DNA of 64,000 nucleotides from an uncultured Prevotella sp. (GCA_946403845.1 CAMJBL010000002.1:102322-166321); one strand, 5' to 3'; shown: positions 1 through 9,349, counted from the first letter of the stretch. The notes: a model not told the origin generated them from the letters alone. Program-made: numbers and translations.

Positions 1-120
1 ATGTATCGCGAGTATGCGGAGAAAGGAGAAATCTCAGAGAAAGAGCGTCGCAGACTTGACAAGTTCGCAGTGGGACTTGGCATCTCTACTGAAAGAAAGA
101 ATGATTTGGAAAAAATGTAA
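1..120 (+). CDS. C-terminal end of a CDS (probably truncated by the window edge); tail MYREYAEKGEISEKERRRLDKFAVGLGISTERKNDLEKM
   Basis: Open frame 1 from base 1 to TAA at 118-120; 'DGxISexER..L...A..LGIs' type helical tail. Confidence 0.5.
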   Translation: MYREYAEKGEISEKERRRLDKFAVGLGISTERKNDLEKM

Positions 121-143
121 GTACAATCTTTATACAAAAGAAA

Positions 144-1736
144 ATGATTCAAAGGTGTCCAAATTGTGGAAAATGGATAACTGCTGTTGAGAAAACCAGA
201 CTTCAAGTCGGGAATGAAATATTCCAAAAAGACTGGAAGGAAGGAGAGCTTATAGGACAAAAATTTGGTAAAAAGCTAGATTCTACAATCGCTAAGAATA
301 TATTAAGTCAAACAGGTAAAACATTAGGTGAAGCATATGGAGCGGGTCGTGGTATAGCTCATATGGTTATGGGGGACAAAAACTTTTTTAGATGCGAAGC
401 CTGTAATAAAGAATGGAGTTCAAATAATAATGAGGAAGACTTAACAAAAGTATTTGAAATAATCAATGAAAGTCTTTCTATTGATGCTTCTTCTGAAAAA
501 GCTGTTGATGATTACTTAGAGGAACTTGATGCATTCATAAAAGAGGTGAATGATAATAAGTCCAAATCGGAAATCAATTTGGCAGGAGCTTATGTTCTAT
601 GGAAATCTGGAAATAGAAATCTATCTCTTGATAGAATTAACAAAGCCATATCGTTTGATAACTCTCCAAATAGTCATGCGATAAAAGGAATTATTATGGG
701 CCATGGTAGAAGCACACACGATTTGTATAAGGCAATGCAAGAACTTATTACCTTTAAAGATGCAAGGTGCGAGTCGTTCTATTTTTCAAGAGCCGAATTT
801 GAATCAGCTCTTGAAAATATGGCTGTAGAATTAAGAGATAATTTCTCAGAAATGCCATATAAAGATAGAAAATATTTAGTAGTAACTGATTATTTGTTTT
901 ATCTCCCAGATTCTTTTATCGTTCTTCAAGAAGATAAAATACCTACTGGATTACAAACTAAAAAGGGCTATTTCGAGAATAATAGAATATATATATGTCA
1001 TCCTTGGAAACATAATTATTATATTCCAATTGATGAATACAAAGTTGAATTATTTGAGGATCAAATATCTGAACTTAGATTGTTTTTACAAAGTCTAGGC
1101 GCAAAATCACTTTCCTTAATTAACAGTGATACTAATGAAAAATTATCTAAGCAGTGGTTAGATGCTGAAATTAAAATAGATGGGGGAACTATTGATAAAA
1201 GTGGTAGTCTATATGCATATGGAAAAACTGACGAAGAAGAATACAATAAGACCATGTATAAATACTTGGTTAATCAAGAATTCCGACCTCCAAGGTATCC
1301 TCCAAAACTACCTAATAATCTAGTATGGTATCCACATATGCCAGAATGGAAAGCACTTGAAAACCAATATAAGATGGGTAATTTTAGTACAAATACGATA
1401 TCCATTGATACAAAAAGCATCAGTCTGGTAAGTGGAAATGAAGAAGTCGCATTGGAGGCTGACTTTAAGAATTTAGTATTAAAGGGTGGACTAAGTGGTA
1501 AGGTCAACCAAGAAAGGATGTTTCATTCTGTAGCTAATCGTAGTTGGAGATTGACTGTGGATTTTTATGACACAAAGGATTATGTTCCTATTCCTCAAGT
1601 TAATTCAGCGATTGATCAAACAATAGGATTCTCAAATAAAGATATGCCCGTCCTTCTCTTAAAGAAAAGCAGAACTTGGGTGTATATATTAATAGCGGTT
1701 TTAATAATTACCATTGTTACATTACTATTAATATGA
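144..1736 (+). CDS. Uncharacterised protein with N-terminal zinc-ribbon (CPNC ... CEAC), TPR-like segment and C-terminal transmembrane anchor
   Basis: 530 aa; CxxC pairs at N-terminus (RCPNCGKW, RCEACNKEW); hydrophobic C-terminus VYILIAVLIITIVTLLLI. Confidence 0.75.
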   Translation: MIQRCPNCGKWITAVEKTRLQVGNEIFQKDWKEGELIGQKFGKKLDSTIAKNILSQTGKTLGEAYGAGRGIAHMVMGDKNFFRCEACNKEWSSNNNEEDLTKVFEIINESLSIDASSEKAVDDYLEELDAFIKEVNDNKSKSEINLAGAYVLWKSGNRNLSLDRINKAISFDNSPNSHAIKGIIMGHGRSTHDLYKAMQELITFKDARCESFYFSRAEFESALENMAVELRDNFSEMPYKDRKYLVVTDYLFYLPDSFIVLQEDKIPTGLQTKKGYFENNRIYICHPWKHNYYIPIDEYKVELFEDQISELRLFLQSLGAKSLSLINSDTNEKLSKQWLDAEIKIDGGTIDKSGSLYAYGKTDEEEYNKTMYKYLVNQEFRPPRYPPKLPNNLVWYPHMPEWKALENQYKMGNFSTNTISIDTKSISLVSGNEEVALEADFKNLVLKGGLSGKVNQERMFHSVANRSWRLTVDFYDTKDYVPIPQVNSAIDQTIGFSNKDMPVLLLKKSRTWVYILIAVLIITIVTLLLI

Positions 1737-1769
1737 GATTATAATTAACTAACATATTAAATATTTTCT

Positions 1770-3062
1770 ATGACAGCAATTGTTGGTATATTGAATAAGC
1801 GAGGTGCTGTAATGGCAGCAGATAGTGCCGTCACTGTGACCAATGGCTGCAAAACGAAAATCTATAATACGGCAACAAAGATCTTCCGGATGTCATTGGA
1901 AAATCCTGTTGGTGTAATGATCTTCAGTTCGTCAGAGTTCATAGGTACACCATGGGATGTTATCTTTAAGCTCTATCGAGACACAAGAGGTAAACAAAGC
2001 TTCAACAAATTGGAGGAATATGCCAAGAACTTTGTGGATTTCCTAAGTGCAGAGAATTATTTCAGTAGTGTGAAGAGCCAAAAGGACTATTTTATTAGTG
2101 AACTATCTAACTTCTATTACACCATAAGGGATGAAGTCCTCAATGAGTACCAGAGTAAGATGGAAAGTATGACGGAGAATGAGGCAAGTGAGATAGATAG
2201 CGACCAAATGCTTCATACCATATTGGAAGACCAATTGAAAGCAGCTTTAGAATTATATTCAGAGAAGGAGATAAATCCTGAATTCGAAGACTATACAATT
2301 GAGAATCTGCGTTCATATGGAAATGAATCTTTCAAAGAGCTTCTCGAATTATGCGAAGAAGACAATATGCCCACTGACATGCGTCAGCAATGGGAAGAAT
2401 GTTTCTTGGCATACATCCGCTCTAATCATTATTACAGAGGTTCTGGTATTGTATTTGTAGGTTACGGAAGTAAGGATATTTATCCGTCATTGTTGCCAAT
2501 TTATATTTCTGGAGCATTCGACCATCGATTACGATATCACTTTGATTTTGATTCTGCAGAGTCAGTGACAACAGATGATAGGGCGTTTATTTGTCCCTTT
2601 GCCCAGACAGATGTAATGATGACGTTGATGAAAGGAATTGCTCCAGAACTGTTTGATGTTGTTGAAAGTCAACTTGCGGAATCTATACAAAAGGTTAAGG
2701 ATGATGTTGTTGAACAATTGACTAAAGCAAATGTTTCACAAGATATTATTGATTCAGTAGTTGAATCAACGCAAGACAAAATAAAAGAGGAGTTCCAGGA
2801 AAAGGTAATTGACTATATTCAGGAGGAATATATTGATGGTATAATAGATGCTGTAGACTCGTTTAGTATCGATGATATGGCAAATATGGGAGAAAGCCTG
2901 ATTTCTGTAACAAACCTTCAACGTCATATTTCATCCTCGGATGAATCTGTTGGTGGCCCAATAGACGTGGCTGTAGTTACACGTTCAGAGGGCTTCATTT
3001 GGATCAAACATAAGGATTGGTTCAGGCAAGACCTGAATCCAAACACAAAATTCTTTGAATAG
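1770..3062 (+). CDS. Divergent proteasome-like Ntn-hydrolase family protein
   Basis: 430 aa; N-terminus MTAIVGILNKRGAVMAADSAVT resembles proteasome beta/HslV/Anbu (T1 after Met, D17 in AADS); C-terminus SDESVGGPIDVAVVTRSEGF resembles the last Ntn strand. Confidence 0.65.
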   Translation: MTAIVGILNKRGAVMAADSAVTVTNGCKTKIYNTATKIFRMSLENPVGVMIFSSSEFIGTPWDVIFKLYRDTRGKQSFNKLEEYAKNFVDFLSAENYFSSVKSQKDYFISELSNFYYTIRDEVLNEYQSKMESMTENEASEIDSDQMLHTILEDQLKAALELYSEKEINPEFEDYTIENLRSYGNESFKELLELCEEDNMPTDMRQQWEECFLAYIRSNHYYRGSGIVFVGYGSKDIYPSLLPIYISGAFDHRLRYHFDFDSAESVTTDDRAFICPFAQTDVMMTLMKGIAPELFDVVESQLAESIQKVKDDVVEQLTKANVSQDIIDSVVESTQDKIKEEFQEKVIDYIQEEYIDGIIDAVDSFSIDDMANMGESLISVTNLQRHISSSDESVGGPIDVAVVTRSEGFIWIKHKDWFRQDLNPNTKFFE

Positions 3063-3259
3063 GAATTCAAATCGCTTATAGCTCAAATAGATAGCCGTTT
3101 TTTGAAACGTGATACACAATACATTGCGCCAGCAATACATTGTGCTGCAAAAAAGTTGTAACAATTTCAATAAAATGACGGAAATAAGAGATCTCTTTTG
3201 TTCTGTCTTTGAAGTACTCGACCTCCATGATTATCCTGATTTTAAAAGGATTTAGTGCA

Positions 3260-3289
3260 TTACGACTTTTTTCGTTACGACTTTTTTCG
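3260..3289. repeat. Tandem 15-bp duplication TTACGACTTTTTTCG x2
   Basis: Two identical 15-mers in intergenic region. Confidence 0.9.
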
Positions 3290-3377
3290 TAATCGCCTGC
3301 AAGGAGGGAAGTTTTCTCAACAATTTCGATATTTGTACGAACTCGCAAAGAATTATTGATAGTTCGACAAAGGAGCG

Positions 3378-3791
3378 TCAAAAGAGGTTGAAAAAGAACA
3401 ATACAGCGGCGTATTTCGTATTGATGCCGCTGGCAGTTCCGACCCTCATGTTGTTGTTATTTCGCACCGTACCATCTTTCTCAATAGTGCCTAGACGCAT
3501 ATTGTTGTTATCACGAACAACACCATCAGAACTCACCGTGCCCAGGCGCATATTGTTTTTGTCTCTGATAGTGCCGTCTTTCTCAATAGTGCCAAGCCTC
3601 ATGTTGTTTTGGTTCCTGATGGTTCCGTCATCATAGATCCTGCCAAGTAATGTGTTATTGGCATTGCGGATGGTGCCGTCTGACTCAACTTTGCCAAGCA
3701 GCATGTTATTGTTGTCGCGGAAAGACTGGGTATTCCCAACGTTAGCTGCGAACATCAACGTTAATAATGTGATAATCAGTTTGTACTTCAT
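3378..3791 (-). CDS. Secreted repeat protein, six ~17-aa 'RDNNNMRLGTIEKDGTV' repeats (resembles the '5-fold beta-flower' type proteins of Bacteroidota)
   Basis: 137 aa, signal peptide MKYKLIITLLTLMFAANVGNTQ, six tandem 51-bp coding repeats. Confidence 0.75.
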   Translation of the reverse strand: MKYKLIITLLTLMFAANVGNTQSFRDNNNMLLGKVESDGTIRNANNTLLGRIYDDGTIRNQNNMRLGTIEKDGTIRDKNNMRLGTVSSDGVVRDNNNMRLGTIEKDGTVRNNNNMRVGTASGINTKYAAVLFFFNLF

Positions 3792-3825
3792 GTTGCAAAT
3801 ATAATAAGTTTTTCTGAAACTCGGC

Positions 3826-4872
3826 TTATCGAGATATAAAAAGTTGGCGGATGTTGTGTTGGGCGACGTCTTTGCGCATGGCTTCTTCGAGGGGAAGGTC
3901 AGGCGGGTTGATGCATTCCACGCGGGCGAAACCTGCTTCCAAGAGGTCTTCGCGATCGCTGATTCTGCCAGCTATCAGACAGACGGGGACGCGTCCGGAT
4001 TGCTCCAGAATGCCCATAGGCAGCTTGCCCATCAGCGTCTGACGATCGGCTGAGCCTTCACCAGTGATAATGAGGTCTGCATCTGCGACAAGATATTTGA
4101 AGCGGATGGTATCAAGCAGCAACTGGATACCAGACCTGCTTTCTGCATTGAGGTATTGCAAGAAGGCGTAACCAAGACCGCCTGCTGCGCCAGCACCAGG
4201 CATTTGTGAACGGTCGTAGCCGAAATGTTTGGCAGAAATATCTGCAAACTTTCTGGCCCGCTCGTCGAGGGCGAGTACCATTTCTTGTGAGGCTCCCTTT
4301 TGTGGGGAGAAAACGTGGGCAGCGCCATTTTCGCCATAAAGCGGATTCTTGACGTCGGAGGCGATGGTAAACGTGACATCCTTCAGGGCCTCGATGTCAT
4401 CCCAAGAACCATGTTTTGCGAATGTATCTATCAGCGCTCTAAGCATGCCGATACCCGCATCGCTGGTTGCACTCCCACCAAGTCCGACGATGATGTGTTT
4501 GGCTCCTTTGCGGACGGCATCAGCCACCAGTTGGCCTGTGCCATAGCTCGTGGCCACCATCGGGTTGCGCTCTTCGTTTGTCAACAGGGTCAGACCACTG
4601 GCCTGAGCGATTTCTATCACAGCCAAGTCGTTGTGTAACAGATACTTCGCCATGACGGGCCGCGTCAGCGGGTCTCTTACCGTCACTTCCTCCAACCTGC
4701 CTCCGATGGCAGCATGGAAGGCTTCCATATAGCCCTCGCCCCCATCGCTGACAGGCACTTCTATGATCTCTGCGTTAGGATAAGCCTTGCGGATACCCTC
4801 CGCAGCAGCCTCGTTGGCTTCCTTAGAAGTGAGGCAGCCCTTGAATGAATCTATGGCAATAACGACCTTCAT
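3826..4872 (-). CDS. Glycerate kinase (GlxK/GarK family)
   Basis: 348 aa, MKVVIAIDSFKGCLTSKEANEAAAEGI, GLGGSATSDAGIGML motifs. Confidence 0.92.
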   Translation of the reverse strand: MKVVIAIDSFKGCLTSKEANEAAAEGIRKAYPNAEIIEVPVSDGGEGYMEAFHAAIGGRLEEVTVRDPLTRPVMAKYLLHNDLAVIEIAQASGLTLLTNEERNPMVATSYGTGQLVADAVRKGAKHIIVGLGGSATSDAGIGMLRALIDTFAKHGSWDDIEALKDVTFTIASDVKNPLYGENGAAHVFSPQKGASQEMVLALDERARKFADISAKHFGYDRSQMPGAGAAGGLGYAFLQYLNAESRSGIQLLLDTIRFKYLVADADLIITGEGSADRQTLMGKLPMGILEQSGRVPVCLIAGRISDREDLLEAGFARVECINPPDLPLEEAMRKDVAQHNIRQLFISR

Positions 4873-4936
4873 GCTGCAAAAATACTAATAATTGATGGAA
4901 TAATAACCACATCAACCAAAAAATATGTTCTGAATA

Positions 4937-4968
4937 TTTGGAAGTTTCGAAGATTATGGCTATTTTTG
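4937..4968 (+). promoter_or_regulatory. Bacteroidota sigma-ABfr-type promoter TTTG-N20-TATTTTTG, about 10 nt upstream of the Memo-AMMECR1 ATG
   Basis: Exact match to TTTG...TAnnTTTG with 20-bp spacing. Confidence 0.7.
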
Positions 4969-4978
4969 CCTTCAAATC

Positions 4979-6478
4979 ATGCGAATCAAAACAATCATAC
5001 TAATCCTAACAACCATGATGATGATGAATTGTGAAGGACAGACGTCGGCTCCAGTGGTGAGGCCGGCAACTCAGGCGGGAAGGTTTTACGATGCTAATCC
5101 CCAGCGGCTCAGCCACGAGGTGGACAGTTTTCTGGCGCTTCATGCCAAAGACAGAACGTATCAGGATGTGGCAGCGCTGATTGTGCCCCATGCGGGTTAC
5201 TATTTCTCTGGCAATGTGGCTGCTGCGGCCTATATGTCGTTGCCCAAGGACAAGACGTATAAGCGGATTTTCCTGTTGGGTCCCAGCCATCATGAGTGGT
5301 TGGACGGGGCCTCGGTGAATAGCGAGGCGGACTATTATGCGACGCCATTGGGACAGGTAAAGGTGGATCGCGAGATGGCGAAGAAACTTGTAACAACGGA
5401 TTTAACGGATGACACGGATTCTTCAAGTGTCTTTTCCTACCGGCCTGAGGCGCATGATCGCGAGCATTGCCTCGAGGTGCAACTGCCGTTTCTGCAAAGA
5501 CGGTTTGAGGAGGTGCCGCCTATCGTGCCCATTATCATTTCCACCAACGATTTCAAGAAACTGAAACGTATGGCAGAGACGCTGAAGCCCTATTTCACGG
5601 ATGAGAATCTCTTTATCGTGAGTAGCGACTTCTCCCACTATCCGTCGTATGAGGATGCCTGTAAGGTGGACGCCAAGACAGGAAAGGCTGTGGAGAGTGG
5701 CGATGTGGAGGCGTTTATCGCTGCCATCGAGTCCAATGCCAAAAGCGGCATCCGCAATCTGGCAACGAGTGCCTGTGGCGGATTCCCTATCATCACGCTG
5801 ATGCTGATGATGGACAAGGGTTATGAGGTGAAACATCTGCTCTATCAGAATTCTGGCGATATCGATGACCATGACCTGAGTCGGGTGGTGGGCTATCATG
5901 CCTTTACAATCCTCAGAGGTGAAGAAAAGGCCTTCTCGCTCTCCGACGAAGAGAAGAAAATGCTGAAGGAAATCGCCCTCACAAGTATTAAGGATAGCCT
6001 TGATGGTAAGGGTGTGGCGGCAGCAAATTTTACACTTTTCACTCTTCACTCTTCACTCAAAGAAAAGTGTGGCGCTTTCGTCTCGCTCCATAAACAGGGA
6101 CGCTTACGGGGCTGTATCGGCCATTTCGGAGAGGATACGCCCTTGTATGAGATTGTGGCGGAGATGGCTCGGGCCGCTGCTTTCGAAGATCCTCGCTTTT
6201 CGCCTTTACATCGTGATGAGCTCGACGACATCGACATTGAAATCTCCGTCCTTACCCCTATGCGACGGATTCAGAGTCTGGATGAGTTCGAACTGCATCG
6301 ACATGGCATCTATATCCGAAAGGGCTATCTTAGTGGCACGTTCCTGCCACAGGTGGCCGATGAGGTGAACTGGACGAAAGAGGAGTTTGTGGGACATTGC
6401 TCTCAGGACAAGGCCGGACTGGGCTGGGATGGCTGGCGCGATGCGGAGCTATATGTCTACGAAGCGATAGTTTTTTAA
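4979..6478 (+). CDS. AmmeMemoRadiSam system Memo (B) - AMMECR1 (A) fusion protein with N-terminal signal-like sequence
   Basis: 499 aa; Memo motifs (ALIVPHAGYYFSG, LGPSHHEW, SSDFSHY) followed by AMMECR1 (GAFVSLHKQGRLRGCIGHF, FEDPRFSPLHRDEL). Confidence 0.9.
   Translation: MRIKTIILILTTMMMMNCEGQTSAPVVRPATQAGRFYDANPQRLSHEVDSFLALHAKDRTYQDVAALIVPHAGYYFSGNVAAAAYMSLPKDKTYKRIFLLGPSHHEWLDGASVNSEADYYATPLGQVKVDREMAKKLVTTDLTDDTDSSSVFSYRPEAHDREHCLEVQLPFLQRRFEEVPPIVPIIISTNDFKKLKRMAETLKPYFTDENLFIVSSDFSHYPSYEDACKVDAKTGKAVESGDVEAFIAAIESNAKSGIRNLATSACGGFPIITLMLMMDKGYEVKHLLYQNSGDIDDHDLSRVVGYHAFTILRGEEKAFSLSDEEKKMLKEIALTSIKDSLDGKGVAAANFTLFTLHSSLKEKCGAFVSLHKQGRLRGCIGHFGEDTPLYEIVAEMARAAAFEDPRFSPLHRDELDDIDIEISVLTPMRRIQSLDEFELHRHGIYIRKGYLSGTFLPQVADEVNWTKEEFVGHCSQDKAGLGWDGWRDAELYVYEAIVF
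5394..5420. repeat. Nonamer array (NAACGGATT)x3 inside Memo domain coding region
   Basis: CAACGGATT TAACGGATG ACACGGATT, encodes TDLTDDTD. Confidence 0.7.
6033..6060. repeat. Heptamer array (CACTCTT)x4 inside Memo-AMMECR1 gene
   Basis: CACTTTT CACTCTT CACTCTT CACTCAA, encodes TLFTLHSSL. Confidence 0.85.
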
Positions 6479-6482
6479 ACGA

Positions 6483-6509
6483 CAACGGATTTTACGGATT
6501 AAACGGAGC
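6483..6509. repeat. Nonamer array downstream of Memo-AMMECR1 gene
   Basis: CAACGGATT TTACGGATT AAACGGAGC. Confidence 0.7.
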
Positions 6510-6516
6510 ATCATAG

Positions 6517-7380
6517 ATGGAGTGTCGATATTATAAGGTGTCGGATGGGGATAGGGTAGAGTGTCTGCTCTGTCCGCACCATTGTCAGATTGCCAATGGC
6601 AAGACGGGCATCTGTCGCAGTCGCAGGAATCATGATGGTGTGCTTGTCAGCGAGGTTTATGGCAAACCATGTTCGCTGGCCATCGATCCGATTGAGAAGA
6701 AACCGCTGTATCATTTCCATCCAGGTACGACATGCCTGTCCATCGCCTGTACAGGTTGTAATTTCCGTTGTCTGAACTGTCAGAATCATGAGATCTCGCA
6801 GGTCGCGCCAGAAGATGTCGGCCAGTATGACCTCTCGCCAGAGGCTGTCGTCAATCTTTGTCTGGAACACCATTGTCCAGGCATCGCCTACACCTATACC
6901 GAACCGCTCACCTACATAGAATATGTGACGGATACGGCCCGTCTGGCGCATGAAAAGGGCCTTTGGAATATCCTTGTGACAGCTGGTTACGTGTGTCAGG
7001 AGCCGCTTGCCGACCTGTTGCCTTATCTTGATGCGGCCAATATCGACCTGAAATCATTCAGCGACGATATCTACCAACGTGTCAGTGGCGGTCGTCTGCT
7101 GCCTGTCCTCGATACGATTCTCGCCATGAGGGATGCGGGCGTATGGATCGAACTGACGAACCTCATCATTCCTACCGTTAACGACGATATGGACATGATT
7201 CGACGGATGTGCCAATGGCTCGTGGCCAATGGTCTGTCTGGAAATCCGCTTCATTTCAGCCGTTTCTTCCCCCGTTACAAGATGCAGGATATCTCTCCGA
7301 CACCCCTTCCCACCCTAAAGGAAGCCCAGCGTATCGCCCAAGAAGAGGGCATCCGACTGGTGTATTTGGGGAATGTATAA
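6517..7380 (+). CDS. amrS: AmmeMemoRadiSam system radical SAM enzyme (AmrS)
   Basis: 287 aa; GCNFRCLNCQN radical SAM CxxxCxxC motif, adjacent to the Memo-AMMECR1 fusion. Confidence 0.9.
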   Translation: MECRYYKVSDGDRVECLLCPHHCQIANGKTGICRSRRNHDGVLVSEVYGKPCSLAIDPIEKKPLYHFHPGTTCLSIACTGCNFRCLNCQNHEISQVAPEDVGQYDLSPEAVVNLCLEHHCPGIAYTYTEPLTYIEYVTDTARLAHEKGLWNILVTAGYVCQEPLADLLPYLDAANIDLKSFSDDIYQRVSGGRLLPVLDTILAMRDAGVWIELTNLIIPTVNDDMDMIRRMCQWLVANGLSGNPLHFSRFFPRYKMQDISPTPLPTLKEAQRIAQEEGIRLVYLGNV

Positions 7381-7414
7381 AAAATCCGTGTAATCTTTCG
7401 ACTACACGGATTTT
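7381..7414. terminator. Bidirectional hairpin between amrS and dnaK
   Basis: AAAATCCGTGTA-N10-TACACGGATTTT. Confidence 0.75.
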
Positions 7415-7435
7415 ATGATAGATGATAATCTAATC

Positions 7436-9349
7436 TTACTTGACCTCCTCGAAGTCAGCGTCCTGCACGTCCTGTGCATTCTGACTGCCACCTTGGGCTT
7501 GCTGACCACCAGTGAACTGGTCACCGCCAGGCTGGCCGGCTGCGCCACTCTGCTGGTACATCTGCTGAGAAGCATTCTGCCAGGCAGCGTTGAGGGCTGC
7601 GATAGCTGAGTCGATGGCAGCGGTGTCGCCTGCCTTGTGGGCATCCTTCAGCTGCTGGAGGGCCTGCTCGATGGCGGGCTTGTACTGGGCAGGAATCTTG
7701 TCGCCCAGCTCCTGGAGCTGATTCTCTGTCTGGAAGATCATCGAGTCAGCCTGGTTCAGCTTGTCGACACGCTCACGCTCACGCTTGTCGTTCTCGGCAT
7801 TCTGCTCGGCCTCGGCCTTCATGCGGTTGATCTCGTCCTGAGACAGACCTGACGAAGCCTCGATACGGATGGCCTGCTCCTTACCAGTGGCCTTATCCTT
7901 GGCAGAAACCTTGAGGATACCGTTGGCATCGATGTCGAAAGTAACCTCGATCTGAGGAATGCCACGACGGGCAGGAGCGATACCAGTAAGGTTGAACTGG
8001 CCGATACTCTTGTTCTGAGCAGCCATCGGACGCTCACCCTGGAGTACGTGGATGGTCACCTCTGTCTGATTGTCAGCAGCAGTAGAGAACGTTTCACTCT
8101 TCTTGCAAGGAATGGTCGTGTTGGCCTCGATGAGCTTGGTCATCACACCACCCATGGTCTCGATACCCAGTGTCAGCGGGGTCACGTCGAGCAGTACGAT
8201 GTCGCCTACGCCACCTTCCTTATTCAGGATGGCACCCTGGATAGCAGCACCAACGGCTACCACCTCGTCAGGGTTCACACCCTTTGAAGGCTCCTTGCCA
8301 AAGTAGTTCTTCACCAGCGTCTGCACAGCAGGGATACGGCTTGAACCACCTACGAGGATCACCTCGTCGATATCGGCTGTGGTCAGCTTGGCATCTGCGA
8401 TGGCCTTCTGACAGGGAGCCAGACAAGACTGGATGAGGTCGTGAGCCAGCTGCTCGAACTTAGCACGGGTCAGGGTCTTCACCAAGTGCTTGGGAATACC
8501 TGCTACAGGCATGATGTAGGGCAGGTTGATCTCAGTAGAGGTGCTTGACGACAGTTCGATCTTGGCCTTCTCGGCAGCCTCCTTCAGACGCTGCATAGCC
8601 ATCGGGTCGTCCTTCAGGTTGGCACCCTCGTCGTTCTTGAACTCCTGAACGAGCCAGTCGATGATTACCTGGTCGAAGTCGTCACCACCCAGATGGGTAT
8701 CACCATTGGTAGAGAGCACCTCGAACACACCACCGCCAAACTCGAGGATAGAGATATCGAATGTACCACCACCGAGGTCGAACACAGCGATCTTCATATC
8801 CTTGTTGGCCTTATCCACACCGTATGCCAAAGCAGCAGCTGTGGGCTCATTCACGATACGCTTCACGTTGAGGCCTGCAATCTGACCAGCCTCCTTGGTA
8901 GCCTGACGCTGAGAGTCGGAGAAGTAGGCAGGTACGGTAATCACGGCATCTGTCACCTCCTGGCCGAGATAATCCTCAGCAGTTTTCTTCATCTTCTGCA
9001 GCACCATGGCGCTGATCTCCTGCGGGGTATACTTACGGCCGTTGATGTCGACACGGGGATAACCGCCCTCATTCACGACAGTATAAGGTACGCGAGAAAT
9101 CTCTTTCTCGGTCTGCTGCCAGTTCTCACCCATGAAACGCTTGATAGAGTAAACGGTATTCTTGGGGTTGGTGATGGCCTGACGCTTGGCAGGGTCACCG
9201 ATCTTACGCTCACCGTTCTCAACAAATCCAACGACGGAGGGAGTCGTACGCTTACCCTCGCTGTTGGCAATTACTACTGGTTCGTTACCTTCGAATACGG
9301 CAACGCAACTGTTTGTAGTTCCTAAATCAATTCCAATAATTTTTCCCAT
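7436..9349 (-). CDS. dnaK: Chaperone DnaK (Hsp70)
   Basis: 637 aa; [35 protein letters not shown]-type acidic tail. Confidence 0.98.
   Translation of the reverse strand: MGKIIGIDLGTTNSCVAVFEGNEPVVIANSEGKRTTPSVVGFVENGERKIGDPAKRQAITNPKNTVYSIKRFMGENWQQTEKEISRVPYTVVNEGGYPRVDINGRKYTPQEISAMVLQKMKKTAEDYLGQEVTDAVITVPAYFSDSQRQATKEAGQIAGLNVKRIVNEPTAAALAYGVDKANKDMKIAVFDLGGGTFDISILEFGGGVFEVLSTNGDTHLGGDDFDQVIIDWLVQEFKNDEGANLKDDPMAMQRLKEAAEKAKIELSSSTSTEINLPYIMPVAGIPKHLVKTLTRAKFEQLAHDLIQSCLAPCQKAIADAKLTTADIDEVILVGGSSRIPAVQTLVKNYFGKEPSKGVNPDEVVAVGAAIQGAILNKEGGVGDIVLLDVTPLTLGIETMGGVMTKLIEANTTIPCKKSETFSTAADNQTEVTIHVLQGERPMAAQNKSIGQFNLTGIAPARRGIPQIEVTFDIDANGILKVSAKDKATGKEQAIRIEASSGLSQDEINRMKAEAEQNAENDKRERERVDKLNQADSMIFQTENQLQELGDKIPAQYKPAIEQALQQLKDAHKAGDTAAIDSAIAALNAAWQNASQQMYQQSGAAGQPGGDQFTGGQQAQGGSQNAQDVQDADFEEVK

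Noticed and set aside
3076-3381. 101-aa minus-strand ORF next to the Ntn-hydrolase gene
   Set aside because: Contains the 15-bp duplication (EKSRNEKSRN); no convincing coding signature.
3388-3636. 82-aa repetitive + strand ORF
   Set aside because: Antisense image of the 17-aa repeat protein, whose signal peptide and repeat logic favour the minus strand.
8693-9325. 210-aa antisense ORF opposite dnaK
   Set aside because: Antisense-to-dnaK ORFs are a known artefact; no independent support.
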